Shown here one piece after another: positions 55,664 to 64,000 of a DNA stretch of 64,000 bases. The notes below the pieces were generated by a model, which made no database searches, was not told the origin of the DNA, and was given only the letters and a program-made list of their open reading frames with translations. Location: the NCBI GenBank assembly GCA_038277395.1, contig CM076190.1, positions 230,426,082 through 230,490,081 of the forward strand, read 5' to 3'. This DNA comes from Dryocosmus kuriphilus. Its lineage: Eukaryota; Arthropoda; Insecta; Hymenoptera; Cynipidae. Numbering within the stretch: the first letter of the stretch is position 1; every line of letters starts with the position of its first letter. Both the position numbers and the translations under genes were made by a program.

Positions 55664-57730
55664 TACGTTTTCGCCGAAATGGAAAAAGGTGTTTCACTAC
55701 AAAAATTCCTACGGATGAACCGATACACTCACAGCGACAGAACTTCGCACACTAACTCAGGAGACGCCTTCCTAACGCATACTTGGTCGAACAATGACTT
55801 CCCCCACTCTCTCTCCCCCCAGCACAGCCCGATTCCCGTTACTTTTGGGTCCCCCCTCGTATATAGTGGAAAACCTGATGAAGTTAGGAAGTTAGGAAAT
55901 TCTTGAGGAGACTTGACTGCATCTGCAGAATCAATCACCGTATCTATCGATTTGTATTCCTGCGTAACTTGTTCAAACTTTTGTAAGATGATATCGTTGA
56001 CTTCTTGTGCTGATGAATTTCGTGGAGCAATTATTGCTCTGTCGCATAGCCACTGGTATGTTTTATTTAATAAATTGTGAATATCGGGATACACTTTTGA
56101 AATCAAAACATCTAAAGAAAGAACAACATGTCCTACATTATATTTATCTACTATAATATAGCCATTTTCATTAAGTATTTTACCTTCGCCAATATTTAAG
56201 AGGTGATTTGAAGAATCTAAATTTTCTCCTCCAAGATGGGCTCGCATATTCATTCGCAACGTTGACTGCTGAATACTCTGCCAAATGAGTGACGATTTTT
56301 AGCATGATTTAACAATACCAGCACTCATGCCTTTTGGAATGACAGGTAACGTCTGTCGAAACTCTCCATCAAAAACAAAAGCTGCACCTCCCATCAATTG
56401 TTTGCTTGATCATAAATCTTGCAATGTGCGATTGATTGCTTCAACGTGCGCTTTGTGATTCATTGTGCATTCATCCCAAACAATAAGCTTGGTTCCTTGT
56501 AACAGTTTCCAAGCGCACCATTTTTGCGAATGGAACAAATGAAATCCTGAATTAAATATACATTTAAAGGTCGCTTGAAGGTTGAATGAGCAATTCTACC
56601 TCTATTCAGAAGAGTACCAGCAATTCCCGATGAAGCTATCACTACTGAAAAATTATTCTGAGACCTGATTTCAGCTGATAATGTATTAATTAAAAACGTT
56701 TTTCCACTCCCACCTGATGCGTCAATGAAGAAAATCTTTCCTTGACTTAAATTGACACTTTCTACAATAGAATCAAATGCAAGCTTTTAGTCTGATACTA
56801 ATTTAGGTAAATTGCTATTGACGTAATTACGCAATTCGAGGATGTCATAAGTATGTTTCAACATATTTTGCTCAGATGATATTTGCTCACGGCGAATCGG
56901 CGATGACATTCCAAAGTGAGTCAAGTATTTTTCACTAAAATGAAAGAACTTATTTTCGAGATCAATAAGACCTCAATTGAATACCTCTTCCGAGTAGGTC
57001 AGTGTTAAATCGATGCTCCCTTGACGCTCTTTATGGAGGTTATATTGATAAAAATTTTGTTGAATTAATTCCCATAGCAAAGACAGTTCTGCTGGTGGAC
57101 AAAATACTAAAATTACTGCAAATAAATCTCTTAGTTTCGCCGACGATTCTGAAATAGCAGCGTCCCTTAGAGCTTTTTTCCTATAGCTCGGCAGGCTGCT
57201 TTGTAAGTTGGAAGAACTGTGCCATTTACAGATCTCAAATTTTGAAAGAAGTAGGTCTACGAACTTGATGCAATATCATTCGCAAATGAAAACATTCACT
57301 TTGGCTATGGTGAATTGTGTATACTCTACCCACAGCTGCTTTTTCTTACACCAGGCCATCGATTAACATTTTGACCTGTATTTCTGCGTCAAAAAATATT
57401 ATTTCTGTAAGTGTAGTATTCTGGTACTTCATGGTACAATATAGTCTTTGAAAATTGATCTGCTTGGAAAGGTTCAGAGAAAGCAATGAGTGTAGTCCTT
57501 CTAGGATTCTCAATTACACTTGATATTTCCTTCTGTGAAGTATATATGTTGTTGATTTTCTAAGTGAAGATCAAAGTGAAATACTGGCGACCAATGCTGA
57601 TGAACGTCAAAACCGAAAAATCTCCACACTGCTTCCGATGAACAAATATAACTATCGTTCTCGTACTGCTTCGTTTTATCTGCGCTGTCTATTGAAAAAG
57701 TAGCCTGATCCGATCCTTTGTTGATATATT

Positions 57731-57734
<4 letters not shown>

Positions 57735-57763
<29 letters not shown>
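57735..57763. repeat. (AT)n microsatellite
   Basis: About 14 AT units within the Helitron. Confidence 0.9.
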
Positions 57764-57765
<2 letters not shown>

Positions 57766-57779
57766 CCTGTATTGTGTAT

Positions 57780-58230
57780 CAAAATTCGACACTAATATGC
57801 GCACAAATACAGCGAGATAACATTGGACAATGAGGGACAACACATCGGTTATCTATTTGAACATCATTTCCACGAATATTGAGGGTAACGGTGTGACCTC
57901 CATCCTTCGGAAATCTGCGTATATAGTCAGGGTATCAATCATCGCCGGTTAGTGTTTGTGTTACAAAGTTGCGCGGATATCTCTTCGAAAACTTACCATC
58001 AACCATGCATGAAGCTTGGGTATTGAATACTCCTCACGGCCCATGAATTCATAGTCTTAGTAACAATTTGAAACAAAATTCCTTCTCTTTCTTTATCAGG
58101 TAGTTCCGTCAGAAAAATCTTATATATTTCGTCGGATTGAATTTTTGTCTGCAGCCATAAAAGTATGTGTGCATGAGGTAAGCCACGCTTTTGCCATTCT
58201 ATACTGCATTGCCAGTACACTCCGGGGCCC
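57780..58230 (-). pseudogene. Helitron Rep (HUH nuclease) fragment
   Basis: Minus strand: SIEWQKRGLPHAHILLWLQT contains the HUH motif as H-A-H, followed by a frameshifted continuation with a CMVDGKFSKRYPRNFV-type stretch near 57990 and GGHTVTLNIRGNDV near 57890. The Rep domain nicks and joins DNA through a tyrosine. Stops and frameshifts are present, and the N-terminal side is cut by the hAT insertion. Confidence 0.85.
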
Positions 58231-58249
58231 AAGAAACTCATGTGAAATA

Positions 58250-59989
58250 CTTGAAATAACCAATAACTCATGGGTACCACCGGGCAAGTTTAAATTTCCA
58301 AAATCAGGCGTCAAGAATTTGTCTTTCCAAATGAAATGGTTAGAAGACTTCAGCTGTTTATCATATTCTGCCAAGGAAGATGGTGGATATTATAAGTATT
58401 GTGTAGCTTTTGGTGTGAAAACTGGTGGAATAGGTGATGCAAAGCTGGGAAAATTTGTTACCAAGCCTTTTATCGTTTGGAAGCATGCGATAGAAAGCTT
58501 CCGAAATCACGAGAACAATGATTATCATAAAAAATCAATTTTGGGTATTGAGCACCTGCACGATATTAAGCTTGGAAAAATTAAAGCAATTGATTTACAA
58601 TTAGACCTCCAAAAATAAAAAGCCAAAAGAGAAAATTATGATAAACTGAAAACCATAGTTAATACCATTGTTTTGTGTGGACGGCAAGGAATTGCTCTTC
58701 GTGGTCATAGAAACGATGGACCTTTGTATCAAGACGAGCCTAGCACCAAGCACGAAGCTGAGGACGGAGAGAAGTTGAACGAAGGCAATTTTCGTGCTAT
58801 TATACGGTTTCGAACTGAAAATGGTGAATTTTTGAAGAAAAATTTTATGCCACTGCCAAAAAATGCGACATATTTAAGTAAAACAATTCAAAACGAAATT
58901 ATTCGGATTTGTCATGTTGAGAAGAGGAAAAATAGTTGAAAAAGTAAATAAATCTGAAGGATTCTCAGTTTTAGCAGATGAATCGACCGATATATCCAGC
59001 ATAGAACAATTTTCCATTTGCATCAGATACTTGGACTCAAAATTAAATATCTGCGAAGATTTTCTTGGATTTTTGCCAGTTACCGACGTAACTGGAAAAG
59101 GTTTAGCGAATTCAATCAGAAATTATTTATACGACTTTGGCGTCGATTGCGAATCGAATGGAGTACAGGCTCATCTGAAATCGTATTTTCCCTGGCAATT
59201 TATGCACATTGTGCTGCACACAGCTTTAGTTTGGCTATCAATGCAGCTTGCGAAGTCTCTGGAATTAAAAATGCGTTGGGAACTGTCGGATCTATTGAAG
59301 CATTTTTTCACTGGCCTAAAAGACAAAAAATTCTAAGGCAAGAAATTTCCAGAATGGGAATGAAAAGTGAGAAAAAGAAACAAAAATTCAATTCAATTTG
59401 TTCTACAAGATGGGCTCAGTCTCATGAAGCTATTGGAGCGTACGTCGAATTGCAACCGGCTGTTTTTGAGGCTTTGGAAGAAATAAAAACATGGAAGGAT
59501 CGAGAAACTTCACAGAAGGCGTCGCAACTTTTAACTGCGACTTCGACGTCTGATTTCCAAATCACCTGTCACATCATGGAATCAGTTAATTCGATCGTTT
59601 TGCCTTTGAGTCGATAATTGCAATCAAACAACCAAGATTTAAGCGAAGATACCAAATTAGCAGATGACGCTTTAAATGAATACAAGGAGAAGCGAGAAAA
59701 TGCAAATTCATCTTTTCAAGCTATTTATACGCATCTTGCTGAAATTTGTTCTGAATATGAAATTGCACTAAAATTGCCACGTCGTTGCAATCAAGAAAAA
59801 AATCGCTGCAACGTTGAAGCACAAAATGTTAAAAATTATTACAGAATTGCATTTTACATTCCGTTCCTCGATTCATCTATTTTTCAACTCAAAAGTCGGT
59901 TCAAAGAACATAAATCAATATTTGAAAGTTTTGGACAATTATTTCTTAAAGAAAAATTTAATCAAAAGTGTGGGGTTCGTACCCGATTA
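58250..59989 (+). pseudogene. hAT transposase (TTF zinc finger, DUF4371/ZMYM1-like), nested in the Helitron
   Basis: Plus-strand fragments in order: a TTF-type region with FKFPKSG, SFQMKWLEDFSCLSYS and LGKFVTKPFIVWKHAIESF (to a TAA at 58616); VLCGRQGIALRGHRN; then FSVLADESTDISSIEQF, whose DESTD holds the first hAT catalytic Asp; after a frameshift near 59170, AIYAHCAAHSFSLAINAACEVSGIKNA and KFNSICSTRWAQSHEA; then a TAA at 59617 and a further helical part ending at a poly-C run. At least two stops and two frameshifts. The dimerisation C-terminus is missing. Confidence 0.82.
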
Positions 59990-60017
59990 CCCCCCCCCCC
60001 CCCCCCCCCCCCCCCCC
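59990..60017. repeat. Poly-C run of 28 bases
   Basis: Uninterrupted C run exactly where the hAT similarity stops; about 45 bases later Helitron similarity resumes. Confidence 0.9.
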
Positions 60018-60061
60018 GTGGATCCGCCCTTGTTAGCTGGATTCGCAGTAGGACCTTGTTA

Positions 60062-61280
60062 AATGTTTTCCCGCAAATGAATATACTCCTCGGCTCGTAT
60101 TTTCTTCTGATTCAACGTATGAAGTGTAGTCCTTCTGATATCATTTTCGCCATCATATCAACGGCATATTGATTTAGTACATGTTTACAGTGGGTCAAAT
60201 AATTCAAGTGATCTCTTTTCACCATAAGCCTGGAAGCATAACAATTTCTCCTTTCGGAAATATTAGTGGATATTATAAAGCATCGTATGAGCGATGCAAT
60301 TCAGAAACTCTTTGTAATAGTCCATTACAGCAATGTAATATGATATTCCGTGGCCCTTTGTCTTCATCGACCAATAACACTGCAACTTAGTTTGTTGCTG
60401 GAATATTGTATCTTCCTCTATGTTGATTTACAGGAACCTGATCAGCTTGTAAGTTCAATTTTAAATTAGGCAATTCTTCATCGCTTCTATTCTCAATATT
60501 AGCCTTGAAACCTTGAATGAGAGGGTTGCGCTCATGTAAAATAGTTTGAAGTGACGCTATGAGATCTTGACGCAAATTAATGTTGACATTATTTCGGGTT
60601 GAAACCTGACCTGCATCTGAGAGAAAATAAAATTGAAGAAATTTATGAATACCGTTTTCGGGTAACAAACTGCCGATCAAATGATATACCTGTCCTTGAA
60701 TCTTAAACGTGGGCATGTAATTGCCTTCACATACTCCTTTCCCACCAAAAGGTGTCGTTTGAAATAAATTATTGTACTTCCTAATATTATCTAGGAAACG
60801 TTTGGATAAAGGATAGTCTCCTAGAATTAAAATTTTTAAAAGTTCCGGAGGCTGTTCAGGATTTGGCAGATTTACCTTTCCTCCTGAACAACACATGCCA
60901 GGTTCTTCGTTTTTCCACTTTTTCGCTTTACAAAAATCATGATGAGGCACTTCGTCTATTCTCCCGATCTGCAAATCTTTCGGATTGTCATAGTAGATTT
61001 CTGATTGATACGAAGATGCTGATCTAACGCCACAATGATCTTGCCGCGTGGCAGGATTGCGTGCAGAACGACGTTGCCTATTATTTTGCGTTCTGATTCA
61101 TTGTTGCAGTAAACGTAGCTCTCTTTGTGCATAATTTTCTTGTTGATTGCATCATGACTGTTTTATCCTTACTTGAGCTATTCGTTTTGCATGGTCTTGG
61201 GCACTTTCTTTTCTTCTAAAATTAGATGTCCTTCTTGCAAGGGAAGTTCTTTTAAACAAATTAGACTTTGCCTTAGGCAT
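60062..61280 (-). pseudogene. Helitron N-terminal domain
   Basis: Minus strand from ATG 61280 (MPKAKSNLFKR, a basic start with an internal TGA near 61160) into the frame 60974-60387, which carries the conserved Helitron-like N region: CCSGGKVNLPNPEQPPELLK, SKRFLDNIRKYNNLFQ, FKIQGQVYHLIGSLLP and KFLQFYF. After an interruption, LNQKKIRAEEYIHLREN near 60110-60065 leads towards Rep. The hAT insertion follows. Confidence 0.85.
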
Positions 61281-61662
61281 TTTTCCTCAAGAAAATCCGA
61301 CATTCGATAACTTTGATGTACTAAGGGCTTGGATATCGCGACCAAGTTGATGTGCTGACATTGGTTCTCATCACCTAGTACTAAAAAAGTCTCACTTATG
61401 GCGCTGGTAACGGTTCCCGTCCCAGAAGACGCCCACGGTTTGGATACGTAGCACTAAAAGACTCTCACTGATGGCGCTGGTACCTTCCATATAGTTTATT
61501 GCTCATTACGTATTTTCGTGATAAAATAAAGGAACTTGGTATAGCCTATGTCACTCCACAAGCATGCGAATGGTATGTCAAAGTTTGATTAACATCGGTT
61601 CAGTAGTTTTCAAGTTTACCACATGCAAATAAACAGGCGGTAACTTTATAGTGTAGTATAGA
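61281..61662 (-). other. Helitron 5' leader
   Basis: Non-coding part from the 5' TC terminus to the start codon. It contains a ~30-bp segment twice (ACTAAAA(A)GTCTCACT..ATGGCGCTGGTA at about 61378-61410 and 61452-61484). Confidence 0.6.
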
Positions 61663-61782
61663 TTGTAAGTCAAGAATACGTATGATATAATAAACAAGCT
61701 TTATGTTGAATTCATTTAACTAAAAAAGTAAGGTTAAATAAAAAATAATTTAAAAATCAATCCTAAATGGAAGGTACATGTA

Positions 61783-63104
61783 CGAGGGCCTACCCAAAAG
61801 AAACCGAACTACTTTTGTACAAAGTTATTATTTTGATTTTTCTACAAAAAACATTTAATCTCCTTCAAAGTACTCTCCATTGGAGACAATAAACTTATCT
61901 AATCTTTTATTCCATTGTTCGAAACATTTTTTAAATTCCTCTTTTGTGATGCTTGACAGCGCCTCCGTCGTTTTTTCCTTCACTTCAGCTACGTCCGCAA
62001 AACGCTTTCCTTTCATGTCCCTTTTCATTCGGGGGAATAAAAAAAAGTCACAGGGGGCTAAATCGGGTGAATAGGGTGGGTGAGGAACAGTGGCCATGCT
62101 ATTTTTGGTCAAAAATCGGCGCACAGAAAGAGCTGTGTCAGCAGGGGCGTTGTTGTGGTGGAAAAACCAGTCCCCCGACTGCCACAAATCAGGCCTGTTC
62201 CGTCGTAAACTGTTGCGCAATCTTTTCAAGACTTCCAGGTAAAATGCCTGATTAACTGTCTGACCCGGTGGAACAAATTCTGAATGGACGACTCCTCTCA
62301 CATCGAAAAAACAAATGAGCATCGTCTTAATGTTTGACCTCACCTGACGAGCTTTTTTAGGGCGAGGCGAATTTTGAGTCTTCCATTGACTTGACTGTTG
62401 CTTAGTTTCAGGATCGTATCCATAACACCACGATTCGTCACCTGTTATGACCTTGGAAAAAAAGTTTGGATCATTTTGGAATTCCTCCTTCAAAGCAGAG
62501 CATGCTTGCACGCGGCCTTGTTTTTGCTCTGCAGTCAGCAGTCGAGGAACAAATTTTGCAGCCACCCTTCTCATCCGCAAATCTTCACTTAGAATTCTCT
62601 GTACTGAACTCCAACTCACGCCAGATTTCTCCACAACTTCTTCGATGGTCCTTCGTCGATCTTCCAGGATGATTTCACGAATTTTTTCAACATTTTCGTC
62701 GGTTGGGGCCGTCGAAGGATGTCCAGCGCGAGGTTGGTCGTCAATTGACATTTCCCCACTTTTAGAACGCGAAAACCACTCGAAAACTTGAGTTTTTCCC
62801 ATAGCATCATCCTTGTAGGCCGTTTTTAACATTTGAAGAGTTTCTGTGCCCGTTTCCCCGAGCAGGAAGCAAAACCTCACGTTGGCACACTGATCACGAA
62901 AATCAACCATCACAAAAAACGACGAGCGCGCAAAGCAACAGTCACAAAAAAAATTACACACACCAAATGCAACCTTACACAGTGATAGCAGTTGGCATAC
63001 TAACTGGTGAAAAGTGCCTCTACACGCACCTACCGGCAAAAACCCGGTACTACAACAACTCCGCTCCCCACAACATCAGTTCGGTTTCTTTTGGGTAGGT
63101 CCTC
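61783..63104 (-). mobile_element. mariner element, copy 2
   Basis: 1322 bp, TA flanks (61781-61782 and 63105-63106), same ends as the element at 18302-19625 and only slightly diverged from it. Located 120 bp outside the 5' end of the Helitron. Confidence 0.93.
61855..62910 (-). CDS. mariner transposase, full-length frame, altered active site
   Basis: ATG at 62910 (MVDFRDQ), 351 residues, ending GEYFEGD; no frameshift or stop. The length is normal for mariner. The N-terminal helix-turn-helix, the catalytic Asp of ITGDESW and the Asp of SPDLAPCDFF are intact. The second catalytic motif reads FHHNNAPADT where copy 1 has FHHDNAPAHT, so the catalytic Asp is Asn and the following His is Asp. By the known chemistry of mariner this protein should bind but not cut DNA. 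Confidence 0.92.
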   Translation of the reverse strand: MVDFRDQCANVRFCFLLGETGTETLQMLKTAYKDDAMGKTQVFEWFSRSKSGEMSIDDQPRAGHPSTAPTDENVEKIREIILEDRRRTIEEVVEKSGVSWSSVQRILSEDLRMRRVAAKFVPRLLTAEQKQGRVQACSALKEEFQNDPNFFSKVITGDESWCYGYDPETKQQSSQWKTQNSPRPKKARQVRSNIKTMLICFFDVRGVVHSEFVPPGQTVNQAFYLEVLKRLRNSLRRNRPDLWQSGDWFFHHNNAPADTALSVRRFLTKNSMATVPHPPYSPDLAPCDFFLFPRMKRDMKGKRFADVAEVKEKTTEALSSITKEEFKKCFEQWNKRLDKFIVSNGEYFEGD

Positions 63105-63106
63105 GT

Positions 63107-64000
63107 ATATGTGTGTTATTCCATTATCATTACAAATACATAGAATTTGTATTCTAAGTTGAATGAAGATTGAGTAATTTGTCCAATTATCGTCAGTCTT
63201 AATTCTTTCTTTAGGAGCTATCAATAAACTATGTAACATATTTTTTGCCAATCTTTTACCCCTACCCTCCTTCCTGTAACGAGTAGTAAATGGCATGGAT
63301 TTAATTTGTACATTTTTAAAATTACTATTACATATCTCTAATTATTTAATATTTTTCATGTTTCTAAAGTCAATTTTTAAAAAGCATTCTAAAATAAAAA
63401 TGAATTTTTATTTATTATCAATCAATTTCGACTAGATTTCGGAAAAAGAAAAACAATTTTTAAAATGGACGATTGAAGAATCCCGAAAAATAAAATTCTC
63501 GACAAAAAAATACCAAAACAAAAAATTTCCGAATTTAAACAATTAAGAAGAGTAAATTTTATTATACCATTTTTTCCATGAAGAACTCAATTTTTACATT
63601 TTTTTAAGTTATTATTACATATTTTCAATTACTTAATGATTGTTATGTTTCTGTAGTTCATCTTAAAGACAAAATTCTTCTTCTTTGAATAATAATAATT
63701 TTTAATTGTTATATAAATTAACTAATTGTCGTAAAGGTTTCAAATATTAAAAAGTAATCATTTTTAAAGTTTGTAAGATTTTCCTACAATTTTTTCCATG
63801 AAAAACTTCATTTTTTATGTTTTAATAAAATTACTAATACATATCTCCAATTATTTAATATCTTTTATGTTTATGATGATCATTTTAAAAAGAAAATTCA
63901 TCATTTTCGTTATTAATGAACAATTTTTGTTTGTTATAAATTAATTGATTTTCGTATATATTTCTGGTTCTTAAAAATAATAATTTTTACTATTTTTTTC
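63107..64000. repeat. AT-rich degenerate tandem repeats
   Basis: Three loose repeats share TTTTTTCCATGAA, TTACATAT(C/T)T..AATTA(C/T)TTAAT and TTATGTTT, with starts near 63290, 63568 and 63791 (spacing ~280 and 223). The minus strand from 63296 has an ATG frame of ~55 codons (MPFTTRYRKEGRGKRLAKN) before the mariner; it shows no recognisable domain. Confidence 0.5.

Larger units (their letters stand above)
54512..55859 (-). mobile_element. mariner element of a second subfamily
   Basis: 1348 bp with ends CGAGGGGGGACCCAAAAGAA and its complement, flanked by TA (54510-54511, 55860-55861). Related to, but clearly different from, the two copies at 18.3 and 61.8 kb. It splits the helicase coding sequence of the Helitron. 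Confidence 0.93.
54171..57530 (-). pseudogene. Helitron Pif1-type helicase, interrupted
   Basis: Minus strand. Walker A is seen as FFIDASGGSGKT at about 56730-56697, then VVIASSGIAGTLLNRGRIAHS, then a GGDFRQTLPVIPKG-type region near 56350. The frame 56259-55870 has NVGHVVLSLDVLISKVYP and RAIIAPRN. It is broken by the mariner 54512-55859, and the end continues with MTINKAHGQTINTVGVNLR and LYIAFSRT at 54353-54171. The domain would unwind DNA during rolling-circle transposition. There are additional stops (for example near 56280 and 56790). Confidence 0.85.
54006..61662 (-). mobile_element. Complete Helitron with nested insertions
   Basis: Read on the minus strand, it begins TCTATACTACAC at 61662, preceded by A, and ends CTAG at 54006, followed by T. 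This is the A|T insertion and TC...CTRR end pattern of Helitrons. A GC-rich hairpin (ACCCGCGAGCG...CGACGGGT) sits just before the CTAG, at about 54013-54038. Inside are N-terminal, Rep and helicase parts in the right order. A mariner (54512-55859) and a hAT fragment (about 58.25-60.0 kb) are inserted, so the original element was roughly 4.5 kb. Confidence 0.88.

Noticed and set aside
59814..60172. Frames with long Pro runs
   Set aside because: Produced by the 28-base C run; the sequence on each side belongs to different elements.

Overview
This is eukaryotic, AT-rich, intron-containing DNA, almost certainly from an arthropod and probably an insect. The evidence is GT..AG-bounded exons, mariner, Sola-like, pogo-like and hAT DNA transposons, Penelope-like elements with GIY-YIG endonucleases, Ty3/gypsy elements with env-like reading frames, an RTE-like LINE and a Helitron. 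A parasitic or gall-forming hymenopteran would fit this mix, but the order cannot be fixed from sequence alone. No rRNA and no prokaryotic operon is present. The window is essentially a transposon graveyard with fragments of spliced genes between the insertions.

Layout. 1-1440: 3' end of a Penelope-like element (PLE). 1.7-5.46 kb: exons of an unrecognised minus-strand spliced gene, split by a complete DD41D Tc1/mariner element (2432-4717, ~440-bp inverted repeats, TA target). 6240-10928: complete Sola-like transposon (GGG..CCC ends, ATAT target duplication, ~520-bp inverted repeats, two-exon transposase gene, a small MITE in its intron). 12.0-16.4 kb: satellite DNA interrupted by eight near-identical 366-bp tandem units, each with one tRNA-like gene. 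17.1-18.0 kb: PLE whose 5' part is inverted. 18.0-19.9 kb: env-like 3' end of an LTR element, interrupted by a mariner. 20.8-22.7 kb: MITE, a lone exon and an inverted-repeat pair. 22781-27810: a 2.5-kb spliced pseudogene of DUF4806 type, duplicated in tandem. 28.3-29.8 kb: a second PLE with inverted 5' part. 29.8-34.3 kb: decayed gypsy element (gag, protease, RT, RNase H, integrase, env-like start) on the minus strand. 34.4-38.0 kb: RTE-like LINE, followed by a ~730-bp retroposon with a 14-bp target duplication.

40.0-41.1 kb: a possible two-exon gene for a 40-residue secreted peptide. 41.8-43.5 kb: DDE/SWIM transposase with an inverted partial copy. 43.5-47 kb: LINE fragment fused in frame to a second gypsy pol. 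48.2-49.3 kb: pogo-like DDE pseudogene. 49.45-50.36 kb: LINE RT fragment. 50.5-53.4 kb: two homologous ~98-aa ORFs facing apart, with an array of spaced hairpin motifs between them. 54006-61662: complete Helitron with a nested mariner (54512-55859) and a nested hAT pseudogene (about 58.25-60.0 kb). 61783-63104: second copy of the 18.3-kb mariner. 63.1-64 kb: AT-rich degenerate repeats.

Almost every transposon gene is broken. The mariner at 61783 has a full-length frame but its second catalytic aspartate is changed, while the copy at 18302 keeps that residue and carries a frameshift. The least ordinary elements are the tRNA-like tandem array, the hairpin-motif array with its flanking ORF pair, the possible secreted-peptide gene, and the two PLEs with the same 5' inversion.
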